Assembly: GCA_947446625.1 (NCBI GenBank)
Contig: CANFIE010000019.1
Location: 1-21,037, forward strand
Source: Acetobacteraceae bacterium
GTDB taxonomy: Bacteria > Pseudomonadota > Alphaproteobacteria > Acetobacterales > Acetobacteraceae
Length of the DNA: 21,037 nt
Reading direction: 5' to 3'
Position numbers and translations under genes: made by a program. Shown piece by piece: positions 8,811 to 15,060 of this stretch (positions are counted from its first letter, which is position 1; every line of letters begins with the position of its first letter). The notes under the pieces were generated by a model. It made no database searches, was not told the DNA's origin, and worked only from the letters and a program-made list of their open reading frames with translations.

Positions 8811-9760
8811 GCCCGGTTGTCGCGCTGAAGCAGGGGGGGCCACCGGCCCCCCGGCACTTCCTGGAATTGATGGATTTCGAGACCACCACGCTGCGCCGCA
8901 TGCTGGACCTGGCGGTGCAGACCAAGCGCGGCGCCTATACCGGCAAGCCCCTGGCCGGCAAGCATGTGGCGCTGATCTTCGAGAAGCCCAGCACCCGCAC
9001 CCGCGTCAGCTTCGAGGTCGGCATCCGCCAGCTCGGCGGCGAAGTCGTCTACCTCAACAGCCGGGACATGCAGTCCTCGCGCGGCGAGGAAGTCAGCGAC
9101 ATGGCCAAGGTGCTGTCCCGCTACGTGGACTGCATCATGATGCGCACGCATGACGTCAACCGCATCCGCGAAATGGCCGCGCATGCGACCGTGCCGGTCA
9201 TCAACGGCCTCACCGATATCAGCCACCCCTGCCAGTTGATGGCGGATGTGCTGACCTTTGAGGAGCATCGCGGCCCCATCGCCGGCCAGACCGTGGCCTG
9301 GATTGGTGACGGCAACAACGTGGCGCAAAGCTTCATCCAGGCCGCCACCCGGCTGAACTTCAAGCTGCGCATGGCCTGCCCGCCCAGCCTGCGCCCGCCC
9401 CAGGCCCTGCTGGACTGGGCCCGGGCCGAGGGCGCCGACATTCTGCTGACCGACGACCCGGTGGAGGCCGTGCGCGGCGCCCGCTGCGTGGTGACGGATG
9501 CCTGGGTAAGCATGCACCAGGAAAACGCCGACGGCAGCCAGCCCAACCGCCACAACGTGCTGATGCCCTATCAGGTCACGCCGGAGCTGATGGCGCATGC
9601 CCTGCCGGATGCGATCTTCGAGCATTGCCTGCCGGCGCATCGCGGCGAGGAAGTAGCCGCCGAGGTCATCGACGGCCCGCAGAGCGTGGTGTTCGACGAG
9701 GCCGAAAACCGCCTGCACGCGCAAAAGGGTGTGCTGCTCTGGGCGTTGGGCGCCGGCTGA
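8807..9760 (+). CDS. argF: ornithine carbamoyltransferase
   Basis: Transfers the carbamoyl group from carbamoyl phosphate to ornithine, giving citrulline; cytosolic arginine pathway step. 317 residues, typical length. Carbamoyl-phosphate loop STRTR at 62-66, HPCQ at 140-143, the ornithine-side DAWVSM at 231-236 and HCLP with the active cysteine at 273-276 are all present, which distinguishes it from aspartate carbamoyltransferase. The ATG sits in a 4-nt ATGA overlap with argD, so the pair is translationally coupled. The 71-nt region after the stop carries a strong hairpin before the chemoreceptor gene. Confidence 0.96.
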   Translation: MSPVVALKQGGPPAPRHFLELMDFETTTLRRMLDLAVQTKRGAYTGKPLAGKHVALIFEKPSTRTRVSFEVGIRQLGGEVVYLNSRDMQSSRGEEVSDMAKVLSRYVDCIMMRTHDVNRIREMAAHATVPVINGLTDISHPCQLMADVLTFEEHRGPIAGQTVAWIGDGNNVAQSFIQAATRLNFKLRMACPPSLRPPQALLDWARAEGADILLTDDPVEAVRGARCVVTDAWVSMHQENADGSQPNRHNVLMPYQVTPELMAHALPDAIFEHCLPAHRGEEVAAEVIDGPQSVVFDEAENRLHAQKGVLLWALGAG

Positions 9761-9790
9761 GCCAAGCCCGGCAATAACTGGCGGGTAACC

Positions 9791-9818
9791 AGGGCTGGCG
9801 CAGTCTGCGCCATTCCCT
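9791..9818 (+). terminator. hairpin between argF and chemoreceptor gene
   Basis: A perfect 7-bp stem TGGCGCA/TGCGCCA with a 3-nt loop (9796-9812) lies inside an outer AGGG/CCCT pairing (9791-9794 with 9815-9818). There is no T-run after it, so it may be a weak terminator, an mRNA-stabilising stem or an operator next to the start of the chemoreceptor gene. Confidence 0.4.
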
Positions 9819-9831
9819 GAGAGACCCGACC

Positions 9832-11523
9832 ATGCATCGTCTGAAATCCCTGCTGAACCATATCGGCCTGGCGCCGCGCCTGTTGCTGCCGGCGCTGGGC
9901 GGGCTGGTGCTCGCCATGCTGCTGGTGCAGGCCTGGGTCTGGTATGAACTCACCGGGCATGAACACGCCGCCACGCTGCAACGGCTGCAAACCAACCTGA
10001 AGCTGTTGCAGGCGCAGCTGGCGCCGCTGGGCACCGAATGGGCGCTGCGCGATGGCCAGCTGACCCTGGGCGGCACCCCCCTGGCCGGCCGGAATGACCT
10101 GGTGGACACGGTGAAGTCCGTGGCCGGCGGCGTCGCCACCATCTTCCAGGAGGATACCCGCATTGCCACCAACGTGCAGCGGCCCGACGGCAGCCGTGGC
10201 GTTGGCACCAGGCTGGCCCCCGGCCCAGCGCATGAAGCGGTGCTGCGGCAGGGCCAAACCTATATCGGCGCCAATGAAATCCTCGGTCAACCGCACCTGA
10301 CCATCTACCAGCCGGTGCAGGATGCCGCGGGCCGCCGCGTCGGCATTCTCTTCGTTGGCGTTTCCACCGCCGAAGCCACCGCCAAGCTGAACCGGCTAGG
10401 CTGGGAGGCACTGGCCGGCGCCGGCGCTGCCACCATGGCGCTCAGCCTGGGGCTGTGGGGCTGGATTGGCTTCAACCTGCGCCCGGTCACCGCCCTGGCC
10501 GGCGCCATGCGCGGCATTGCCGGCGGCGCGCTGGAAACCCCGGTGCCCGGCACCCAGCGGCGCGACCCGCTGGGCGACATGGCCCGCGCCCTGCGCGAGC
10601 TGGCCGCCGCCGCCGGCCGCGCCCGCAGCCTGGAAGCCGAGACCACCCAGCTGCGTGAACAGGCCGAGGCCGCCCGCCGCGACGGCGCCGCCACCACCGC
10701 CAATGCCTTCGAAGCCGAGTTGGGCGGGGTGCTGGCCCGGCTGGGCCAGGCTGCCGGCACGCTGCGCGGCGCCAATGCCAGCCTGGGGGAAACCGCCGGT
10801 CAGGCCGCCAGCCAGGCCGCCGGCACCGCCGCCGGCGCCGGCCAGGCCAGCCGCAACGTGCAGGCCGTGGCCGCCGCCACCGAGGAAATGAGCGCCTCGA
10901 TCAGCGAGATCACTCGCCAGGTCACCCAGGCCGCCGAGGCCGCCCGCCGCGCCGTGCAGGAGGTGGAGCAGACCAATGGCACGGTGCGCGGCCTGGCCGA
11001 AGGCGCCAGCCGCATCGGCGAGGTGGTGCGGCTGATCAGCGACATTGCCGGCCAGACCAACCTGCTCGCGCTGAATGCCACCATCGAGGCCGCGCGCGCC
11101 GGTGAGGCCGGCAAGGGCTTCGCCGTGGTGGCCAGCGAAGTAAAGCAACTGGCGGCGCAAACCGCCCGCGCCACCGAGGATATCGGCCGGCAGATCGCGG
11201 AAATTCAGGGCAATACCCAGGGCGCCGTGGCCGCCATTGCCACCATCGGCGGCGTGGTGGCCGAGGTGGATGCCATTGCCGTGGCCATTGCCGCCGCGGT
11301 GGAACAACAGGGCCAGACCACGCGTCAGATTGCCCGCAGCATCGCCGAGGCCGCCGCCGGCACCGAGGATGTCTCGGCCGGGGCGGGGCGGCTGAACGCG
11401 GCCGTGGCCGAGACCAGCGAGGCCCTGACCCGGCTGGACGCCGCCACCGCCACCGTGGCGCTGGAAGGCGAGACGCTGCGCGGGGCGGCCGAGGGCTTCC
11501 TGGCCCGGCTGCGCGCCGCCTGA
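9832..11523 (+). CDS. methyl-accepting chemotaxis protein with periplasmic Cache sensor
   Basis: Transmembrane chemoreceptor of 563 residues that would signal to CheA/CheW. Order: cytoplasmic N-tip, TM1 about 17-40, periplasmic single Cache-type domain about 85-178 (core VATIFQEDTRIATNVQRPDG and LTIYQPVQDAAGRRVGILFVGV), TM2 about 192-214, HAMP about 215-266 (P218, RDPLG 244-248), then a long coiled-coil signalling domain. The kinase-control tip is intact at about 398-424 (DIAGQTNLLALNATIEAARAG). There is no C-terminal CheR-docking pentapeptide; the protein ends in Arg-Ala-Ala. No other chemotaxis gene is in the window, so it must use a system encoded elsewhere. It lies between argF and hslO and is probably a late insertion there. 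Ligand unknown; Cache domains of this kind often bind small organic acids, which is only a family tendency. Confidence 0.93.
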   Translation: MHRLKSLLNHIGLAPRLLLPALGGLVLAMLLVQAWVWYELTGHEHAATLQRLQTNLKLLQAQLAPLGTEWALRDGQLTLGGTPLAGRNDLVDTVKSVAGGVATIFQEDTRIATNVQRPDGSRGVGTRLAPGPAHEAVLRQGQTYIGANEILGQPHLTIYQPVQDAAGRRVGILFVGVSTAEATAKLNRLGWEALAGAGAATMALSLGLWGWIGFNLRPVTALAGAMRGIAGGALETPVPGTQRRDPLGDMARALRELAAAAGRARSLEAETTQLREQAEAARRDGAATTANAFEAELGGVLARLGQAAGTLRGANASLGETAGQAASQAAGTAAGAGQASRNVQAVAAATEEMSASISEITRQVTQAAEAARRAVQEVEQTNGTVRGLAEGASRIGEVVRLISDIAGQTNLLALNATIEAARAGEAGKGFAVVASEVKQLAAQTARATEDIGRQIAEIQGNTQGAVAAIATIGGVVAEVDAIAVAIAAAVEQQGQTTRQIARSIAEAAAGTEDVSAGAGRLNAAVAETSEALTRLDAATATVALEGETLRGAAEGFLARLRAA

Positions 11524-11543
11524 ACCAGCCGCCAGCCCGGGCC

Positions 11544-11579
11544 AGGGGCGAAGGCGCCCCTTGCACCGGCCTGCGGCCG
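11544..11579 (+). terminator. double hairpin after the chemoreceptor gene
   Basis: Twenty nucleotides after the stop is a perfect stem AGGGGCG/CGCCCCT with loop AAGG (11544-11561), followed at once by CGGCC/GGCCG with a 3-nt loop (11567-11579). Position and strength suit a transcription terminator, although only TT follows the first stem. Confidence 0.5.
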
Positions 11580-11602
11580 ACGCAATTTAAGCCGGGTCGG
11601 CC

Positions 11603-11622
11603 TGTGCCAGACAGATGGCACA
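11603..11622. promoter_or_regulatory. 20-bp inverted repeat upstream of hslO
   Basis: TGTGCCA at 11603-11609 and TGGCACA at 11616-11622 form perfect 7-bp arms with a 6-bp spacer, about 72 nt before the hslO start. The spacing of arms is operator-like; the binding protein is not known. An RNA hairpin is the alternative. Confidence 0.4.
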
Positions 11623-11693
11623 CCCGCCCGCATGAGCGGTTTCCCGGATGGCCATGACGCTTTACCTTGTTGTGCCCCTTGAGGTTTCCGCGC

Positions 11694-12662
11694 TTGCCCG
11701 ACCCCACCAAGCCTTCCACCACCCCCGCCTTTCTGCAGCATGACCGCCCGCCGGTGCCTGATTTGGTGGTGCCGCGCGGGGTGTTGCCCTTCCATTTGGC
11801 CAATCAGCCGGTGCGCGGCCGGCTGGTGCGGCTGGGCGGGCTGGCCGATGCCATTCTGACCCGCCACGCCCTGCACCCGGCGGTAACCCGCCTGCTGGGC
11901 GAGGCGCTGGCGCTGACCGCCGGGCTGGCCGCCGCCTTGAAGTACCAGGGCAGCTTTTCGCTGCAGGCCAAGGGCGATGGCATCGTGCCCATGCTGCTGG
12001 TCGACTGCACCGATTCCGGCGCGCTGCGCGGCTATGTGCGGGTGGATACCGAGGAACTGACCAAGCTGCTGCCCTATGACCCCGACCCCAGCGCCGCGGC
12101 GCTGCTCGGCAAGGGCTACCTGGCCTTCACCTGCGACCAGGGGCCGGACATGGAACGCTACCAGGGCATTGTTGCCATTGAGGGCATTACCATGGCGGCG
12201 ATGACGCAGAGCTATTTCCGCACCTCGGAGCAGTTGAAGGCGCATGTGGTGCTGGCCTGCGGGCAAACCCCGGCGGGCTGGCGGGCCAGTGCGCTGATTC
12301 TGGAAAAGGTGGCCAGCGAAGGCGGCATTGGCGGCCAGGTCGATGCCGAGGCCGATGAGGAAAGCTGGCGCACCGCGCTGGCCCTGGCCGGCACGCTGAC
12401 CCCGGCGGAGTTGCTGGATGACGGGCTGAGCTCGGAGGCGTTGCTGCACCGGCTGTTCCACCTGGAAGGCCTGGCGCTGGGCCAGGCGCGGGCGCTGGCC
12501 TTTGGCTGCCGCTGTTCCCGCGCCAAGCTGGCCGGGGTGTTGAGCGGGTTTTCCGCCGAGGACCTGGACCATATGGCCGAGGATGGAACCATCACCATGA
12601 CCTGTGAGTTCTGCAACATCGGCTTCGGCTTCAGCCGGGCCGAGGTACAGGCTGCCGGGTGA
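11694..12662 (+). CDS. hslO: Hsp33 redox-regulated holdase chaperone
   Basis: Cytosolic chaperone activated by oxidation and unfolding: reduced cysteines bind zinc, and disulfide formation exposes the client-binding surface. The zinc motif is intact at the C-terminus: GCRCS with Cys272 and Cys274, then CEFC with Cys304 and Cys307. The N-terminal substrate domain shows FHLANQPVRGRLVRL and the central YFRTSEQ segment typical of the family. I chose TTG at 11694 (322 residues) because GAGG lies nine nucleotides upstream at 11681-11684; TTG at 11667 and 11679 are in frame but lie before that site. It sits downstream of argD-argF, as often in alphaproteobacteria, but here a chemoreceptor gene separates them. 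Family assignment is secure; start moderately so. Confidence 0.94.
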   Translation: MPDPTKPSTTPAFLQHDRPPVPDLVVPRGVLPFHLANQPVRGRLVRLGGLADAILTRHALHPAVTRLLGEALALTAGLAAALKYQGSFSLQAKGDGIVPMLLVDCTDSGALRGYVRVDTEELTKLLPYDPDPSAAALLGKGYLAFTCDQGPDMERYQGIVAIEGITMAAMTQSYFRTSEQLKAHVVLACGQTPAGWRASALILEKVASEGGIGGQVDAEADEESWRTALALAGTLTPAELLDDGLSSEALLHRLFHLEGLALGQARALAFGCRCSRAKLAGVLSGFSAEDLDHMAEDGTITMTCEFCNIGFGFSRAEVQAAG

Positions 12663-12712
12663 CTTTGCCCGGCTGAGCTTTTACGCTGCGCCACCCTGTT
12701 GAAGGATTCGGC

Positions 12713-13384
12713 ATGCTGAACCGGCGGTCTGCCCTGCTTCTGCCCCTGCTAGCGGCCGCCTGTGGCCGCGACGAGCCGGTGATCAACCTGCCCAGCACGC
12801 CCATTGGCTTCCGGCACTTGCTGCCGCTGCGGCTGAACGTGGCCGATGTGGCGCTGGCCGAGCCGCCGCCGCCGGCCGGGAATGACCTGGGGGCTCGGCT
12901 GGCGCTGCCGCCCGGGGCCGCGGTGCGGCAGATGGGCAGCGACCGGCTGGTGCCGGCGGGCAGCACCGGGCAGGCGCAGTTCAGCGTAACCCAGGCCAGC
13001 GTGTTGCAGACCGGCGGGCTGGTGCTGTGCCAGTTGGGCTGCCGGCTGGATATTCTGGGCGATGGCGGCCGGCTGGGCTTTGTGGAGGCCAGCGCGCGGG
13101 CGCAGATGACGCTTTCCACCAGCGCTTCGGCCAATACCAGGCAGCGGGCCGCCGAGGCCATGCTGCGCGAGGCGCTGGGGCGGCTGAATGTGGAATTTGA
13201 GTTTCAGGTAAGGCGCAACCTGCGGGCCTGGTTGGTGGAAGCCAGCGCTGCCGGTTCGGCGCCGGTGGTGCCGGGCGCGGTGCAGCGGGAGGATTTGGCC
13301 CCCGCTGGGCCGGCGCCGATTGCTGCGCCTGGGGCCGCGCCGATGGCTGTGCCGGGGGGCGGCGTGTTGCAGTTGCCGCGCTGA
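12713..13384 (+). CDS. small putative lipoprotein of unknown function
   Basis: Predicted secreted lipoprotein, 223 residues. The N-terminus MLNRRSALLLPLLAAAC has a basic start, a hydrophobic stretch and a lipobox LAAAC with Cys17 as the lipidated residue. The body is soluble with a region about 40-175 rich in small residues and a Cys pair (CQLGC, about 107-111) that could form a disulfide. The tail from about 178 is low-complexity Ala/Pro/Gly. The start is fixed by GAAGGA (12701-12706), six nucleotides before the ATG. It lies 50 nt after hslO on the same strand and may be co-transcribed. I do not recognise the family; an envelope role is inferred only from the lipobox. Confidence 0.75.
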   Translation: MLNRRSALLLPLLAAACGRDEPVINLPSTPIGFRHLLPLRLNVADVALAEPPPPAGNDLGARLALPPGAAVRQMGSDRLVPAGSTGQAQFSVTQASVLQTGGLVLCQLGCRLDILGDGGRLGFVEASARAQMTLSTSASANTRQRAAEAMLREALGRLNVEFEFQVRRNLRAWLVEASAAGSAPVVPGAVQREDLAPAGPAPIAAPGAAPMAVPGGGVLQLPR

Positions 13385-13398
13385 TTGGAGCGGATTTT

Positions 13399-13420
13399 AT
13401 TCCTTTATTATTTTAGGAAT
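13399..13420. promoter_or_regulatory. AT-rich inverted repeat upstream of the AbrB-like gene
   Basis: ATTCCT (13399-13404) and AGGAAT (13415-13420) are perfect inverted arms around a 10-bp AT spacer. They sit in a roughly 50-bp AT-rich patch (13385-13435) that contrasts sharply with the GC-rich surroundings, 41 nt before the AbrB-like ATG. It could be an autoregulatory operator and promoter. A possible half-related sequence starting TTCCTATATT lies just after the gene at 13700. Confidence 0.4.
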
Positions 13421-13460
13421 TTATGCCATATCTCGACGCCTTCCGCTGGAGGGTGGGGTG

Positions 13461-13694
13461 ATGGCGTTGTTGAAGGTTTCGCGGCAGCGGCAGGTGACGC
13501 TGACCAAGGCGATCACCGAGGCGTTGGGCAACCCCAGCCATATGGCCTGGGAGATGCAGGGCAAGACCCTGGTATTGCGGCCGGCGCATAGCCTGGAGCG
13601 CGAGTTGGAACAGAACCTGCGGTCGCATGGCATTACCCAGGAGGTGCTGGTGGAGGCGCTTCGGGTGGTGGACAGGCGCAGGAAGGGTTCTTGA
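13461..13694 (+). CDS. AbrB/MazE-like (SpoVT-AbrB fold) DNA-binding protein, orphan antitoxin-like
   Basis: 77-residue protein. The first 44 residues (LKVSRQRQVTLTKAITEALG then GKTLVLRP) match the swapped-hairpin AbrB/MazE DNA-binding pattern: beta strand, 'RQVTLTK', helix, then a basic strand. The rest is a charged helix (SLERELEQNLRSHGITQEVL) ending in a basic tail, where antitoxins of this fold usually bind their toxin. ATG chosen for GGAGG (13448-13452) eight nucleotides upstream; the longer open frame from 13320 runs through the lipoprotein end and lacks support. No toxin gene follows: the next 260 nt are non-coding. It may be a stand-alone regulator, a solitary antitoxin or a remnant of a toxin-antitoxin pair. 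The AT-rich flanks hint at acquisition by transfer. Family call is by pattern only. Confidence 0.6.
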   Translation: MALLKVSRQRQVTLTKAITEALGNPSHMAWEMQGKTLVLRPAHSLERELEQNLRSHGITQEVLVEALRVVDRRRKGS

Positions 13695-13823
13695 TAGTTT
13701 TCCTATATTCTATGCTGACGGGGGAAGCAAGGCGCGATAGCGTGAGGTGGGATTCGGGACTCTTTGGTGCGGAATGCGGATGAATTGGTGCTGATTTAGG
13801 AGTGGGTGCGAAACCCGGCCGGT

Positions 13824-13844
13824 CCGGGTGGGCCGCCCACCCGG
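13824..13844. terminator. strong GC hairpin, possible bidirectional terminator
   Basis: Perfect 9-bp arms CCGGGTGGG/CCCACCCGG with loop CCG, between the convergent AbrB-like and tctC genes. No T-run on either side, so termination is inferred from position and stem strength. Confidence 0.45.
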
Positions 13845-13851
13845 CGGGGGT

Positions 13852-13870
13852 TCGGGGGCGGCGCCCCCGA
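13852..13870. terminator. second GC hairpin in the convergent spacer
   Basis: Perfect 8-bp arms TCGGGGGC/GCCCCCGA with loop GGC, seven nucleotides after the previous stem. Same reasoning as for its neighbour; it may also be part of a dispersed intergenic repeat. Confidence 0.45.
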
Positions 13871-13913
13871 GGCCTGGAGCTTGGCTGGGCCGCTGCCGTG
13901 CGACGCGGCGCGG

Positions 13914-13936
13914 ATGGCCGGGACAAGCCCGGCCAT
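13914..13936. repeat. REP-like intergenic palindrome
   Basis: Perfect 9-bp arms ATGGCCGGG/CCCGGCCAT around loop ACAAG. On the minus strand it reads as the CATGGCCGGG-CTTGT-CCCGGCCATC type of palindrome that recurs between genes in many alphaproteobacterial genomes; spurious translations containing MAGTSPAMT come from this element and one such translation appears here. It ends 22 nt past the tctC stop. Copy number in this genome cannot be seen from one window. Confidence 0.6.
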
Positions 13937-13957
13937 GACGACGGCAGGGGCCCGCCC

Positions 13958-14938
13958 TCAGCCGCCGGGTTTGACGCCCGCGGCGTGCAGCAGCGGCACC
14001 CAGCGGGCGTTTTCGGCGCGCAGGAAGCGGGCGAGTTCGGTGGGTCCGCCGGGGAAGTCCTCGACGCCGGCGTCGGTGTAGCGGCGCTGCACGGTGGCGT
14101 CCGCCTTTGCTGCAATGGCGGCGGCGGCCAGGCGGGCAATGATGGGCTCGGGGGTGCCGCGCGGGGCGTAGAGCCCCTGCCAGGAGGAGGCGGCATAGCC
14201 GGCCAGGCCGCTTTCCACCAGGGTGGGCAGCGCCGGCAGCAGCTTGGAGCGACGCGGCGTGGTGACGGCGAGCAGGCGGACGCGGCCCTCGGCGGCCATG
14301 GGGGCCAGCAGGGTTTGGCTGTCGATCATCAGCTGGGCGCGGCCGGCGACGAGATCTGTGACCGCCTGGGGGGTGCCGCGATAGGGCACCACGGTGAAGC
14401 GGGTGCCGGAAAGGCTCATGAACAGCTCGCCAGCCAGATGGCTGGCGGCGCCGAGGCCGGTGGTGGCGAAATTCGCTTCGGTAGGATGGGCCTTCAGCCA
14501 GGCGATGAGTTCCGCCACGCTGTTGACCGGCATGCCAGGGTGGACGGCGAGGACGAAGGGCTGGTCGCCGAGCGGGGCGATGGCGGCGAAGTCGGTCAGC
14601 ACATCGTAGCCGGCATCGGGCACCATGGCAGGCACCACGGCCTGGCTGGCGCCGGTCAGCAGCAGGGTGTGGCCGTCGGGCACGGCGCGGGCCACGGCGC
14701 GGCCGCCAATGCTGGTGCCGCCGCCGGGCATGTTCTCCACCACGAAATTGCCCGGCAGGGTGCGGGCCATGGCTTCGGTGATGATGCGGGCGACGACATC
14801 GATGATGCCGCCGGCGGCGAAGGGCACCACGACGCGGATGGGGCGGCTGGGCCAAGCGGGGGCGGGCTGGGCGCGGGCCAAGCTGGGCAGGGCCAGGCTG
14901 GGCAGGGCCAAGGTGGCGAGCAGGGTACGGCGGAACAT
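13958..14938 (-). CDS. Bug/TctC-family periplasmic solute-binding protein
   Basis: Extracytoplasmic binding protein of the tripartite tricarboxylate transporter (TTT) family, 326 residues, normal length. A Sec signal peptide with a repeated LALPS unit ends near ARAQP (about residue 23). The mature part has the family marks RPIRVVVPFAAGGIIDVVAR near 32-51, ENMPGGGTSIGG near 68-79, ATTGLGAASHLAGELF near 158-173 and VPYRGTPQAVTDLVAGRAQLM near 183-203. GAGG on the minus strand (plus-strand 14945-14948) precedes the ATG. No TctA or TctB membrane gene is in the window; orphan Bug genes are common in Acetobacteraceae and Burkholderiales. It lies 83 nt behind the epimerase on the same strand and may be the last gene of the GntR operon, binding the sugar acid or another carboxylate. 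Confidence 0.92.
   Translation of the reverse strand: MFRRTLLATLALPSLALPSLARAQPAPAWPSRPIRVVVPFAAGGIIDVVARIITEAMARTLPGNFVVENMPGGGTSIGGRAVARAVPDGHTLLLTGASQAVVPAMVPDAGYDVLTDFAAIAPLGDQPFVLAVHPGMPVNSVAELIAWLKAHPTEANFATTGLGAASHLAGELFMSLSGTRFTVVPYRGTPQAVTDLVAGRAQLMIDSQTLLAPMAAEGRVRLLAVTTPRRSKLLPALPTLVESGLAGYAASSWQGLYAPRGTPEPIIARLAAAAIAAKADATVQRRYTDAGVEDFPGGPTELARFLRAENARWVPLLHAAGVKPGG
14881..14910 (-). repeat. 15-nt tandem repeat in the signal-peptide coding region
   Basis: Two 15-nt units (14881-14895 and 14896-14910) differ at one base and encode the doubled LALPS in the tctC signal peptide. An in-frame slippage duplication that lengthens the hydrophobic core by five residues is the simplest reading. 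Confidence 0.65.
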
Positions 14939-14970
14939 GGAGGACCTCGGCGGGATGGGCGAGGTTTGAT

Positions 14971-15060
14971 GCTAGTCCTGTGCCAGATGGGCAGCGAGGG
15001 TAAGTTGGGCGAAACCTGAGGCTACCCCCGTGCCAGATGCGCGGCGAGGGTGAGTTGGGC
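14971..15060. repeat. 50-bp-period direct repeat: partial copy of the epimerase 3' end
   Basis: Bases 14971-15010 match 15021-15060 at 34 of 40 positions, offset exactly 50 bp. The second block is the coding end of the epimerase gene; the first lies in the spacer before tctC. Read on the minus strand the spacer copy still translates as QLTLAAHLAQD then TAG, against QLTLAAHLARG and TAG in the gene. A local tandem duplication followed by drift is the likely cause. Confidence 0.75.

Larger units (their letters stand above)
13695..13957. other. non-coding spacer between convergent genes, rich in palindromes
   Basis: 263 nt. The first 100 nt are comparatively AT-rich (TTTTCCTATATTCTATGC and following) and contain a 23-codon ATG frame at 13711 that I do not believe is a gene. 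The second part is very GC-rich and holds three perfect palindromes listed separately. Both flanking genes converge here, so terminators are expected. Confidence 0.6.

Noticed and set aside
8000..12000. Replication origin at the strand-bias switch
   Set aside because: No DnaA-box cluster, AT-rich unwinding region, or origin-linked genes are visible; only the skew change supports it, so it is reported as a bias observation and not as an origin.
13711..13782. 23-codon ATG frame after the AbrB-like gene as a possible toxin
   Set aside because: Too short for any known toxin of AbrB/MazE partners, no ribosome site, and it lies in a probable repeat region.
14970..14986. Sigma-54-like promoter (TGGCAC-N6-AGC spacing) upstream of tctC on the minus strand
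   Set aside because: GG and GC are correctly spaced, but the TTGC element is TAGC, the sequence derives from the duplicated epimerase coding end, and no sigma-54 activator gene is nearby.
13802..15019. 405-codon plus-strand frame across the tctC gene
   Set aside because: Runs antisense to a clear Bug-family protein and through the palindromic spacer; Gly/Ala/His-rich low-complexity translation.
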